From Liolophura sinensis (Eukaryota; Mollusca; Polyplacophora; Chitonida; Chitonidae), in NCBI RefSeq assembly GCF_032854445.1, contig NC_088305.1, forward strand, positions 25,444,628 to 25,508,627: 64,000 nucleotides of DNA, read 5' to 3'. The notes below the pieces were generated by a model. That model was not told the DNA's origin. It saw only the letters and a program-made list of their open reading frames with translations, and did no database searches. The translations under genes and the position numbers were made by a program. Position 1 is the first letter of the stretch, and every line of letters starts with the position of its first letter. Positions 1 to 11,400 of this stretch are shown piece by piece.

Positions 1-1512
1 GCATTTACTAGACCCGACGCCATGGCATCCAGTAGATCCGACGCCAGGGCATTTACTAGACCCGACGCCATGGCAAGCACTAAACCAGACGTCATGGCAT
101 CCAGTAGATCCGACGCCTGGGCATTTACTAGACCCGACGCCATGGCATGCACTAAACCAGACGTCATGGTATCCAGTAGATCTGACGCCTGGGCATTTAC
201 TAGACCCGACGCCATGGCATGCACTAAACCAGACGTCATGGCATCCACTAAACCAGACGTCATGGCATCCACTAGACCCGACGCCATGGCATCCACTAGA
301 CCCGACGTCATGGCATCCACTAGACCCGACGCCAGGGCATCCACTAGACCCGACGCCATGGCATCCATTAGACCCGACGTCATGGCATCCACTAAACCAG
401 ACGTCATGGCATCCAGTAGATCCGACGCCTGGGCATTTACTAGACCCGACGCCAGGGCATCCACTAGACCCAACGCCATGGCATCCAGTAGATCCGACGC
501 CAGGGCATTTACTAGACCCGACGCCATGGCATCCACTAAACCAGACGTCATGGCATCCAGTAGATCCGACGCCAGGGCATTTACTAGACCCGACGCCATG
601 GCATGCACTAAACCAGACGTCATGGCATCCAGAAAATCCGACGTCATGGCATCCATTAGACCCGACGTCATGGCATCCACTAAACCAGACACCATGGCAT
701 CCAGTAGATCCGACGCCAGGGCATTTACTAGACCCGACGCCATGGCATGCACTAAACCAGACGTCATGGCATCCAGTAGATCCGACGCCAGGGCATTTAC
801 TAGACCCGACGCCTGGGCATTTACTAGACCCGACGCCATGGCATTCACTAGACCCGACGTCATGGCATCCACTAGACCCGACGCCATGGCATCCACTAGA
901 CCCGACGTCATGGCATCCAGTAGATCCGACGCCAGGGCATTTTCTAGACCCGACGCCATGGCATCCACTAAACTAGACGTCATGGCATCCAGTAGGCCCG
1001 ACGCCTGGGCATTTACTAGACCCGACGCCATGGCATCCACTAAACCAGACGTCATGGCATCCAGTAGATCCGACGCCAGGGCATTTACTAGACCCGACGC
1101 CATGGCATGCACTAAACCAGACGTCATGGCATCCAGTAGATCCGACGCCAGGGCATTTACTAGACCCGACGCCATGGCATCCAGTAGATCCGACGTCATG
1201 GCATCCACTAGACCCGACATCATGGCATCCACTAGACCCGACGTCATGGCATCCACTAGACCCGACGTCATGGCTTCCACTAGACCCGACGCCATGGCAT
1301 CCACTAGACCGGACGCCAGGGCATCCACTAGACCCAACGCCATGGCATCCACTAGACCCGACGCCAGGGCATCCACTAGACCCGACGCCAGGGCATCCAC
1401 TAGACCCATCGTCATGGCATCCACTAGACCCAACGTCATGGCATCCACTAGACCCGACGCCATGGCATCCACTAAACCAGACGCCATGGCATCCACTAAA
1501 CCAGACGCGGTG
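1..1512 (+). repeat. 24-bp minisatellite, open in frame, cut by the window edge
   Basis: About 63 head-to-tail copies of a 24-bp unit of the type ATGGCATCCACTAGACCCG plus ACGCC. The unit reads MASTRPDA in the frame that starts at base 1. Variants (MASSRSDA, RAFTRPDA, MASTKPDV) combine into recurring 48- and 72-bp higher-order units. The frame stays open from base 1 to a TAG at 1525-1527, with a short unique end (AVRWYQ). Because 24 is a multiple of three, a stop-free unit stays stop-free, so the 501-codon frame is weak evidence for a protein. A second + frame (WHPLDPTP) also appears open, and many unit differences change the amino acid. I see no splice site, poly(A) signal or known domain. 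A repetitive secreted protein exon is possible but less likely than a plain minisatellite. Confidence 0.9.
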
Positions 1513-1748
1513 CGCTGGTATCAGTAGAGTTTTACACTCATAGCATCAGTGGACTAACTCGTCATTTTTACTCGGTGATCGGGTAAAGAATTGGGATCGA
1601 CCAGACTGGCCACTGATAATATGAGAGCGATAATGTTCTAAATAAGTGACGTTTGCAGTGTGCAGTTGTGCTTCTCTCGTCTATGTGTAAATTAACCGTT
1701 GCTATCAAAATTCCCAGATGATAATTTAAAGATCCACCAGATTCACCA

Positions 1749-1925
1749 GGTAGCATATCAAAGACTTTAAAAATGGCACATGTTGCTGCCACGCTTGGCG
1801 CTCAACACTGAAAGGATAGAGCGAGGAAACAGGAATTGTGGCCCGGTGTCAGCAAAATGTGAGTGGGTGGGGTGTCATGTCTGGTGTATCAGCATGACAT
1901 TTCATTGGGGCAGCACTTTAAAACC
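1749..1925 (+). mobile_element. SINE family 2, internal fragment
   Basis: It carries the family-2 core (AAGACTTTAAAAATGG, then CGCTTGGCGCTCA, then GGCCCGGTGTCAG and GGGGTGTCATGTCTGGTGT). The same block is found at 7430-7745. The tRNA-like head and the 3' tail are missing or too decayed to see. Confidence 0.65.
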
Positions 1926-2120
1926 AGATTTAACTTTAAGTCAAGTCTTCAGTTACGTACTTGGCCTAAAATAAATTGTGTAACATTATATTAAATATGA
2001 ACTATAAAATTGCTGCTTTTATACTTTGACTCTGGAGAACTGCAGTGGCTGCTAAGTTTGGCTAAAAATTTAAATATAAAATATGACTTAATACCAGTAT
2101 TAGCTCATAAAATTTCTCAC
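1926..2120 (+). repeat. Dispersed repeat, copy 1 (partner at 36776-36965)
   Basis: Collinear similarity over about 190 bp with 36776-36965. Shared blocks include TTGTGTAACA, ATACTTTGACT, AAAAATTTA.ATATAAAATA and GACTTAATACCAGTATT. No coding potential is seen. It is probably a fragment of an unclassified transposable element. Confidence 0.6.
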
Positions 2121-2441
2121 AACTGGGACCAGCATTACTTCATTCATTCATTCTAAATAATACGGCGACATTACTTTTCCACTGACATACGATGGCTGTT
2201 TAGCGCCGTACTCAAATGGTGGAAAATGGTGGAAATCGGAGTGCCCGGCGTAAACCACAGACCTTAGGCGAGTAACTGACAAACTTTCCCACTTGATGCG
2301 CACCATATTTGTGAAAGAAAAGTGTCTTCATTAACATTAAATTGTGCAGACGTGGCCACACAAGCGTCGACGGCATACCACAAGCCATACAAGTGGGAGA
2401 ATCTTCAAATGTCCTGTCCAAAAGAGCGCTTTGTGACATAC

Positions 2442-2682
2442 CTGTTGGAGCAACAGTCGTCCCGGTTCAACAGAGTCACGTATACTACCTCAGATATCGA
2501 CCCCAGATCCACAATCCACCAGGGGTAGGACTCATTCTTAGTGCTGGAACAGCTGCCCATGTGGAAATCTGCATAATGGACCCCGTCCACAGCCTTTCCA
2601 GCGTCAACGACTGTACTGGACTGCCACGCATGCGCCTCCATAGCAAGGTTTTCCAGACCGCGCGTATGCAAGGAAACCATCC
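2442..2682 (-). CDS. Lone exon of a fucolectin (FTP / F5-8C-like) lectin domain
   Basis: The - strand frame reads GLENLAMEAHAWQSS, then GKAVDG, GSCSSTKNE, PWWIVDLGS and NRDDCCSNR. This order (ENLA..AWQSS, a KAVDG loop, a GSC..T.NE segment, PWW.VDLG, and a final NR.DCC) is the signature of the fucolectin/tachylectin-4/pentraxin-1 domain, which binds fucose and Ca2+. The exon has a plausible acceptor (CTTATGTAG before 2682) and a strong donor (CAG/GTATGT at 2442/2441), so splicing signals look intact. The C-terminal part of the domain is not visible downstream on the - strand (2441 to 1). Parent gene unknown: such domains occur in secreted lectins and in large molluscan receptors. It may be one exon of a gene running off the left edge, or a decayed fragment. 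Confidence 0.7.
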
Positions 2683-3260
2683 CTACATAAGGAAAAGAGA
2701 TGTGTGATAAACGGATAGAATCAGTACCCTATCACATTTCACAAATATAATTCTGTGTATTTTAGAGGGTAAAATTTTTATAAGTTTTAACGATGAAACT
2801 GATATTCTGCACGAGAGGACACAAGGAGACAGGTAGTGATGAGGCTTCATGTGAGATCCCCTTACCGTTCCACGGCATCCCTCACAGCTGCGGGCATGCA
2901 AAGGTCCAAATTTGGACGCTCAACCTGTGTCGAGATTTTCATGGCTGCTTTCTCATAGGCTGGGCCAGGCATGTGCCGAAGCTTTTTGGCAATGGAATGT
3001 ATGAGACTGAGTTACAGCACTATGCATTTACATTGCCGCTTAAAATTAATAGGGGTCCGAGGCCAGCTGTAAGGTCGATCCTACAATGAAGCCGTTTGTC
3101 ATGGCGACATTTTACCAGTTTAAGATGAATCGCCAAAATCTAAAACCTAAAACAGTTACCAACAGTATTCCCGAACAGAACAATATTGTTAACAAGCAGT
3201 TATCCTGTATAGGCTTAAATAGCTATACACAGCAATAACAATTGTGTATAAATGAACAAT
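2683..3260. other. Unannotated stretch upstream of the FTP exon
   Basis: I see no convincing exon, RNA gene or repeat here. It may be intron or upstream sequence of the - strand lectin gene. Confidence 0.35.
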
Positions 3261-3378
3261 TCCCCCAGGCTTTGTTCGGTTTCATACTGCTGGCCGCCGT
3301 CGTATGAGTGGAATATTCTTGAGTACGGCGTAATACACCAATCAAATCAATAAATAAATAAATCAATAAATAAATATA
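3261..3378 (+). mobile_element. SINE family 1, 3' fragment
   Basis: It retains the decayed CCCAGGCTTTGTTCGGTTTC block, CTGGCCGCCGTCGTATGAG and the conserved 3' end TATTCTTGAGTACGGCG, then ACACCAATCAAAT and an (AAAT)n tail. Confidence 0.75.
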
Positions 3379-3442
3379 AATGCACCACATCGTCGCCATG
3401 TTGGTGTGAAGGTACAAACAAATACATGCATACCAATACGGT

Positions 3443-3525
<83 letters not shown>

Positions 3526-3682
3526 TTCATTTATTCATTTATTTGATTGGTGTTTTACGTAGTGCTCAAGAATATTTCACTTACACTACGGCGGCCAGCA
3601 TTATTATGGTGGGAGGAAACCGGGCAGAACCCTGGGGAAACCCACGACCATCCGCAGGTTGATAGATGACCTTCCCACATAC
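3443..3682 (-). mobile_element. SINE family 1, 3' part, with a long (TTTA)n tail
   Basis: Antisense copy: ATTTGATTGGTGTTTTACG, then CAAGAATATTTCACTTA, GGCGGCCAGCATTAT and GGAGGAAACCGGGCAGA. The 3' poly(AAAT) tail has expanded to roughly 26 tetranucleotides at about 3443-3545. It faces the SINE fragment at 3261-3378 tail to tail. Confidence 0.8.
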
Positions 3683-4004
3683 GGTACCAATGCGGTGTAA
3701 AGTTGCAGGTAAAAATACATGCTATTCGATCGTAAGTCATTTATGTAAAACTAATTATCTTGCCCGGTAATTTTTGCAGATTTGTCTTTGTTATGAACGT
3801 GCATCTTCAAGACATTTTTTCTGTCGTAAAATATAAAACACAGCAAAAATATTGTGTATATAAACTGACGTTTTAAATAATATACAAAGAATATTACTGA
3901 GAATTGCTGTCGATGTTCTTAAAAATGTTCTCAACAACATTTCCGAAGACAGTTGTTACAAACATATTCCTGAAAGTAAGTTTCAATATTCCTGAAAGCT
4001 ATGT

Positions 4005-4345
4005 ATGCCAACAATCTCTGTGACGATATCTACACCAACAATCTCTGTGACGATATCTACACCAACGATCTCTGTGACGATATCTACACCAACAATCTCT
4101 GTGACGATATCAACACCAACGGTCTCTGTGACGTTATCTACACCAACGATCTCTGTGACGATAACTACACCAACAATCTCTGTGACGATATCAACACCAA
4201 CGATCTCTGTGACGATATCTACACCAACGATCTCTGTGACGATATCTACACCAACGATCTCTGTGACGATATCAACACCAACGATCTCTGTGACGATATC
4301 TACACCAACGATCTCTGTGACGATATCTACACCAACAATATTCCC
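4005..4345. repeat. 27-bp minisatellite
   Basis: About 12 copies of a 27-bp unit (ACGATATCTACACCAACRAT then CTCTGTG). Two + frames (TNDLCDDIY and PTISVTIST) and one - frame (VGVDIVTEI) are open across it because 27 is divisible by three. None of these is supported as a gene. Confidence 0.9.
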
Positions 4346-4861
4346 GAGTATATCAGCCACAATGTCTTTGAATATATTTACCTATACAATGTTTCAGAAC
4401 ATTACTATATACCAATAATAACCGTGATAAAAGCTAATAATAATGCAGTTCTGTCTACAATATTCCTGAAGGTTGATGTCAACTGAAAAAAATGTCTTGA
4501 AGTTACCGTTATACCACCACTAACGACAATAAAATATTGCATCGTTTGAAAACCATATGGATGGTAATTTTAGCATTGGCGAACTCAGCGGTAGAGTTTT
4601 AACATGAGAAAGAAGAGTTTTTTTTCTATAACCAAACGCTGGTGACAAACTATAATGCGAATCAGAGGCCTGTTTTTACAAAGCTGTCGCAAACTGAGTC
4701 GGTCGCAACTTCCATCACAACTTACAGTGAAAAGATACGACAACGTGGTATTTACACCGTCTGTCTTAGTTCGGAAACGTTGAGGACAATGCATGCATGA
4801 ACTTATATTGATATTCTTCAGTCTCATAAATTGTTTTCAATGAATAGCCTTTTCTGTTTGT

Positions 4862-5080
4862 GGCCGTTGTGGGTTCAAGTCCAGCTCATGCTGCCATGGC
4901 TTCCTCTTCGGCAGTAAGTGGGAAAGTCTGTCACCAACCTGCGGATGCTCGTGGGTCTCACCTGGGCTCTGCCCGGTTTCCTCTCACCATATAATGCTGG
5001 CCGCCATCGAATAAGTGAACTATTCTTGTGTACAGCGTAAAACACCAGTCAAATAAATAAATAAATAAATAAATAAATTT
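4862..5080 (+). mobile_element. SINE family 1, nearly full body
   Basis: Begins in the box-B region (GGGTTCAAGTCCAGCTCATG), continues through the GTAAGTGGGAAAGTCTGTC core and ends with AACACCAGTCAAATAAATA and more (AAAT). The 5' tRNA-like head is missing. Confidence 0.85.
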
Positions 5081-6261
5081 TCTGATAATGCAATTTAGAG
5101 AAAAAAATGAATTATCCTTTTAAGTACTATATACATATAAGCATTCAAATAATTACGCACTAATACTGATATACAAGCTCAAATACAAACATACTATTAT
5201 ATTAAGATAAAAGGAGAAGGAGAGATTTAATATTATGACTTACATTTACTTTTTCACACAACCATCCAGGTGTACCGTGATCTTACCGTATAGTATGACA
5301 TGGATCCAGGAAACCAGCTTAAAAGTTGTCGGTGCCATATCTAATCAAACAGTCCGAATTAGAATTAAACATGTGTGCACTTCAGAGAATGAATGTCAAA
5401 ATGCGTTGATCACAAACCAAATTTCTGATGAAAACGCACGCATGATTATGCTGGTATAAACCGAGATGAGGTCAGCATGTATGTTCGAATAATACCGGGA
5501 CGGACCGTTTGGAGAGGAAAACCCAGTGCGTCAGATGGTATATAGATGTTGATTATGATAATAGGACTATCCGAGAGCAGAGATCGTATACATGGATTGA
5601 TAGGCCCTTTGTACCACGGCATTGTTTTATATGGGCGTATGTATGAGTTATCGGGGCCCCAAACTATTATCCGATAATTGGAATTTATCCGACAACTAGG
5701 AATTAACACATGGGCAACGAATTACCTCAGTATAAAGCCCTATTGTATTTGCCTTTGAATGGAAACGTCATTTGGGCGTGAGCCACATATTATACGACCA
5801 TTTACGGATTAGGGGTAGGGTGCGGAAATGTTTGCCCAATACATGGTTTATATCTTTGAAGAGTGACGATCACCGCGCTTATATCCGATTAATCTGTTAA
5901 CAATCTCGGTTGTATATGCAAGGGCAATCGAAGCTCTCAGTACACAAAGAAACGAACTGATGAATATTTACCGATATACACTGTATATGAAGTAAACTGT
6001 TATTCCGTTAACTGGCGCATTCTGGCCATTAGCATTTAACACTCAACGAATTTGTGTGGCCATAGGATTAGAGTGGACAATGGATGCTTTTAGTCAGTGT
6101 CTGTGTATTACGCAATCACATTTATGGAACAATCCATGTGCCTCTCTCAAAGGTGCGTACACAGATTGGTGGAGGAAACACAGCCCTCTGTAAAATAATA
6201 CGGCATTTCATCAATGCATCAATATATCAATGTGCATCATTTTCATTTCTTCTGGCTTCTC
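5081..6261. other. Intergenic, nothing assigned
   Basis: Small open frames on both strands (for example + 5235-5459 and - 5446-5709) show no recognisable domain, no flanking splice signals I trust and no repeat match elsewhere in the window. Confidence 0.4.
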
Positions 6262-6402
6262 GTCCGACCGTGTGTGGGAAGGCCTCCCAGTATCTTACGG
6301 ATGATCATGGGTTTTCTCCCGTCATAATGCTGGCCGCCGTCGTATATAAGTATAAAATACTTCTGAGCACGACATAAAACTCCAATCAATTACATAAATA
6401 AA
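6262..6402 (+). mobile_element. SINE family 1, decayed 3' half
   Basis: CGTCCGACCGTGTGTGGGAA, ATAATGCTGGCCGCCGTCGT, then AAAACTCCAATCAATTACAT. Heavily mutated. Confidence 0.65.
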
Positions 6403-7404
6403 CTTATTATAAATATCTGGGGTCTGAAAGTCCTATGAGGGCATTTCTGAGGTGGAGAACATTTTCACCGATTTATTGAACCAGTTCCAGTTTTATAGTG
6501 TAATGCCGCGGTGTGTTTTAGCATCTCCGTAAGGTTTTCTCGCATTTGGGTACGTAAACGCGCATGAAGAATCGTTAATGTGAAGCACAATACTTAGTTA
6601 TAAAATACCGGTCAATTTTATTTTTTTTCACAATAAAGTTTTAGTATTGTATGTTTGCACTTTTCAGCTGTACGTCAAAGAAAATGGTCGCATTTCCAGT
6701 GATTCGGCCAGTGCATGATTTAAAAAAAAAACGCTCGCTATGGGTAACTTGACCGAGTCGCTAGAAATTCGGGCCGACTCTTATTTTTTTTTTCGGGAAG
6801 ACAAACATTGCCGAACACAAAGCACTTCACTGCTCCGATTTACCGAAACCAGGTTCAGTATTACAGGTGTGTTTCCACCGGAGCCAGAAGAAAATCAGGA
6901 ACTGAAAACGTGATAGGATCAGATGAAACCATCGTACCGCGCCCACAGACCGATTTGGGGCCAATCATGCAGAAAATGTGCAAAGACAAATTTGTTCTTT
7001 TTCTGTGCACGGCAAGGTAATGAATTTAGGCCTACTCTAATTCTTCTAATTTTTCGGACATCCTACATGACCGCGAGTGGAAGACATCAAGTTAATCACA
7101 TCTCATGTGGAAGCAAGGTTTTCAAAGGTGTTTTATTACCGAATTGTTTGATCCCTTCAGTTTTGTGGATTATTCCATAGACTCACCACATGAACTACAA
7201 GCATAGTTTAACCAGCAAAATACGCCAAACAGGCCTATACCAAGTAAGTTTTTAATTAATTTTACGTGGGCCATACTGATAGAGTTTTACCAACATCCTT
7301 TTTGTAGTGAAGGAATCCCCCATATCGCAGAGATAGGCCAAAGTGCAAAATTTATGAGCTGGTCCTTGTAGTGTTATGTGGTTCAGTGATAACAATCAAA
7401 TAAA
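6403..7404. other. Intergenic, nothing assigned
   Basis: AT-rich with homopolymer runs near 6720 and 6785. Short frames at 6808-7020 and 6923-7180 have no recognisable homology. ACTCTAATTCTTCTAAT at 7033 may be a remnant of the CCTAATTCTTCAA terminal repeat described at 53695-53870. Confidence 0.35.
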
Positions 7405-7745
7405 TAAATGTATACCACACAATGTGTGGAAAGGCCCACTTCAGTGACCTAATGATTAGAACGAAGTCGAGACATACCAAAGACTTTAAAAATGGTGCTT
7501 GTTGCTGTCTCGCTTGGTGTTCAGCACTGAGAGAATAGAGCAAGGAAATAGAGCAATGACTGGTTGGCCCGGTGTCAGTATAATGTGACTTGGTGGGGTG
7601 TCATGTCTGGTGTCTCCCGCAGCACTTTGACGGCATGGACACAGGAAGACACAATATATATGTAAACACTCCTAATGACTCCCCGTCGTCATATGACTGA
7701 AAAATAAAAAAAAAAGTACGTCATTGAACCCCAAGCACACATACA
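7405..7745 (+). mobile_element. SINE family 2, near full length
   Basis: Decayed tRNA-like head, the core AAGACTTTAAAAATGG..CTCGCTTGGTGTTCAGCACTG, the block GGCCCGGTGTCAGTATAATG, and the conserved 3' end GTCGTCATATGACTGAAAAA followed by GAACCCCAAGCAC. Confidence 0.8.
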
Positions 7746-8081
7746 TATACATACAATGTGCAAGGCCGGAGTGCGAAGACATCTATCTTTTATTTATGGC
7801 ATGCTCTGTGACATTGCCTATTACTACTGATCATCTAGACATATTTCTTAGAACATCTTCAGAATAAGAACGTGCTGCATTTCCAGTAATAGAAAAACGG
7901 AACAGGAGATTGATGGTAAGAAACACCATTTTGATTTATCGCTGACTTGAATGGCTTGAACAAATACTTATCATTCTTCTCCAATCTAATTTCTGTCACT
8001 GCACAAGCTCGTGTGATTTTTAGTGGTACGTATGAGTGTGTATTAAAGGCATAAGCTTCTTCTAGAAGTACATCTATATTT

Positions 8082-8265
8082 ACTTATTTGATTGGTATTT
8101 TACGCCGTACTCAAGAATATTTCACTTATACGACGGTGGCCAGCATTATGGAAACCGGGCAGAGCCTGGGGGAAACCCACAACCATCCGCAGGTTGCTGA
8201 CAGACCTAAGAACGTACGGCCGGAGAGGAAGCCCGCATGAGCTGGACTTGAACTCACTGCGACTG
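8082..8265 (-). mobile_element. SINE family 1, antisense, just upstream of PYM1
   Basis: TTTGATTGGTATTTTACGCC, CAAGAATATTTCACTTATAC, GACGGTGGCCAGCATTATGG, ending near GAGCTGGACTTGAACTCAC (the complement of box B). Its right end is about 90 bp from the PYM1 start codon, so it sits in the probable promoter or 5' leader. Confidence 0.85.
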
Positions 8266-8354
8266 TAAAGTACATATATAAGCAAAATTAGTGTTGGTGA
8301 CATAGTTATGTCCCTTGGTAAGAAATCTTTTTGTCTGAAAACACGTTTTTCAAC

Positions 8355-8409
8355 ATGGCGACTGCAAATTCTCTGGAACGGGATGGGGTGGTACGAGATG
8401 ATACAACGG
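8355..8409 (+). CDS. PYM1: PYM1 exon 1 (start codon)
   Basis: ATGGCGACTGCAAATTC opens a frame of 18 codons plus one base ([18 protein letters not shown]) and ends at a GTAAAT donor. The leftover G joins the GA of exon 2 to give glycine, which matches the family's ..TGG/GKYI-like junction. This exon was too short to stand out as an open frame. I chose it by phase, spacing and the MAT start. Confidence 0.85.
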
Positions 8410-11400
8410 GTAAATTGTCTCCGAAAACACTTACAAATTATACAGAAAACATTTACCCTCTGTCTGCACGTGTAACTAACTGTGGATTCATCATGTAAAA
8501 GGCATTGTGGATTCCAAACTTAAATATATGCCACATTGACAAGTGTCCATATTTCGTGAGATTAAGACCCCGAGGCTCTAACCAGGGATTATGCCTCTTG
8601 TATTAATTCACTATATGCCTTTAATAAGAGGGGAAATCACACAGTCGTATTTTTAGGAAACGTACCTGTGAATGATTTGAGAGACTTAGTCCGAAATTGC
8701 TCTGACAGTAGCTCTACGGGACAATGTTCACATGGAAACATAGCCCTTTGTGCAGGCACTGACTTACCCTGCACTCCACGGTCCTCACTGTGCAGTGTTC
8801 AGCACACTGTTGTTGTCCGCTGCATGACGTGGTTGTCGGTAATCCCTATCCATTTGTGCGTCTGATGTATGCTAGTTAAGTGATGTGATTCGCCTTGCAA
8901 GTGCTCTAGACCAAAACATGACATACCAGCATCATCTGTGATTCATGCGCCATTTTTGAAATTTCGGTATAATGACTCCACAAAAATTGGAATTTCTCTA
9001 TTTCTCACATTACCCCATATGGAGGCAGAAAAGACCAAAGGCGTGGCTGGCTGTCTACAAGTATTGCCATGCAAACAAATGGATGAGCTGTGTTAGTCAT
9101 GTACACAGAGAAGTTTTGGTCCAAGGCACGTTTGCAAGGTGTTCATCATATCATCGGATGCAAAAATGGACACGACAACCACGTCATGGAGCAGACAACA
9201 ACAGTGTGTTGAGGACAGCTCACTGAAAAGTCAGTGCATCCATATGTTTCTACATAAACACAGTCCCATAGAGCTACTCTGACGGTAGGTTTGGCAAAAT
9301 TTTGTTTGGCCTAGGAAGTAGGATGGCCCCAAACTAACGTCAGAGCATGCTCCATTTGAAAGCCTGATGCATTTCCGTGGCAGTGTTTCATGGAATTTGA
9401 GACAAAAATTGTCTATCAAATATGTCTCCAGTATGTCTATGGAGACACTTATGTTATATTTACTTTATTGATTTATCGGATGCACAGTGTGATGTGAATA
9501 ACAGCTTGTGGTGCAAATTAACCTCTGTTTACCTTTTCACATGTTTCTAGTTTGTCAAATCCATGTCATACCATCTCCCTGCCACTTAAGGATGGATTTA
9601 AGTGCCACAACCATTTGACTTTAATATTACAGTTACTTGTGCATGACACAAATTGTTTAAATGTACAAAACGATATCAGCCTTCTATGTTATGATACCTT
9701 GTTAACGTTTAAATTTGTTTTTCAAGGAGAGGTATTTATCCCTGCCTCAAGACGACCAGATGGAACCTGGAGAAAACCTCGGAAAGTCAAAGAAGGTTAT
9801 GTCCCTCAGGAAGAAATGCCTGTGTAAGTCAAAATGTAGGGCCTTAATAAAACTAGATATGGGGGCCTCCATCACTGAGGGGGTAGCATGTCAGCGTAAC
9901 GCAATGATCCAGGAGCCTATCAGCATTGCGATGGCTGCGAGTTCAAGTCCAGCTCATGCTGCCTTCATCTCTGGCTGTAAGTGGGAAGGTCTGCAGCAAA
10001 CTGCAGATGGTTGTGGGTTTCGTCTGAGCTTAGTTTCCTCCCACCATAATGCTGGTCATTGTGATGTAAGTGAAATATTCTTGACTACGTGTGAAACACC
10101 AAATAAATAAATGCTAAAATCTTTTTCACCTGGGTTAAATTCACTTCGTTTCCACCTCCAGGGGCTGAATCCACAAAGTACTTTCTGACTTTGGTCAAAA
10201 CTTAAAAACCCTGTACGATGCTTAGTTTTTGCTACTGGAAGTTGAAATTTGGACACATTTGTCTTAAGATCACATTGAAGGGGGGGGGGGGGGGTCAAAG
10301 TTTTAATTTCTGAAACTCAAAAATAAGGTTTGAGATCGTATTTCAAATTTTGATTTAAGTCAGAAATGGCTTTGTGGGATCATCCCCTGATCTTTAGGAA
10401 TGTGACGAAAAGGTGTTGTGGTGATTAGCTCAGAGTGGTTATGACATCAAAGCAGAGAATTAGGGTACTGGCCATTTAGAAGAAAGTTGATGTTTTGTAC
10501 AGATATATACTTCTGATAAATTGTAGCGCCCTTAAATAAACAGCTGCTTCCATACAAAGCCTTTGCAATGAATACGACGGTTAAATGATAATGATTATTT
10601 AAAGTTAATCTGGATTTCCGTGATAAAAATATAATAGAAAAGCAGAGTGCTGTCATCGTGCTTTTTTTTGAGATATGAAGAAAATTGTGGGCCTTTGTGG
10701 CCCAGAGGGTTAGCACGCCAGCACAATGCAATGACCCAGGAGCCTCCCACCAATGCTGTCGCTGTGAGTTCATGTCCAGCTCATGTTGGCTTTCTCTTCG
10801 GCCAAATGTGGGAAGGTCTGCCTCTAACCTGTGGGTAGGCGTGAGTTTCTCCCATGCTCTGCGTGGTCTCCTCCAACCATAATGCGGGCCACCATTGTGT
10901 AAGTGAAATATTCTAGAGTATGGCGTAAAACACCAATCAAATAAATGAATAAATTTAGAAGAAAGTAAGTTGTGAAGATGCAAACTCCTGAGAAATTGTA
11001 GTGGCCTCAAACAAAGAGCGAGCTTGAATGAACTAAAATTTCGCCCACAAAAGTTCATTTGTAGACTAATGTAACAAAATAGTATTTTCTGTGTTGAAAC
11101 TTTCTGAAACATACTGAAACAGTTTCCAGTATAATATCATCCCAGCTTCCAAACAAACCTCAAAACGCCTTTCTACAATCAATAGAACTTTCAGAATCAG
11201 GAAAATGGACAAGTTAGTTATGGAGGAAATTTATTGTTATTTAGGATACTTTCCTTACAAAGCCTTTGCAATAAAGAAAACTCAGTTGGTTAGTACACTA
11301 GCGCAGAGCAATGACCCAGGGGTCTCTCACCAATGCAGTCGCTGTGAGTTCAAGTCCAGCTCATGCTGGCTTCCTCTCCGGCCGTAAGTGGGAAGATCTG

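Larger units (their letters stand above)
1513..2441. other. Intergenic stretch with SINE-2 fragment and a dispersed repeat
   Basis: Apart from the SINE-2 fragment near 1749-1925 and a repeat at 1926-2120 that recurs near 36776-36965, I see no exon here. The small open frames are short and resemble nothing I know. Confidence 0.5.

Noticed and set aside
4001-4486. Three overlapping open frames (two +, one -) as a repeat protein
   Set aside because: They all come from a 27-bp tandem repeat without stops. No single frame is favoured and no flanking gene structure exists.
10447-11112. 221-codon - strand frame
   Set aside because: It crosses a SINE and a dispersed repeat within PYM1 intron 2 and resembles no protein.
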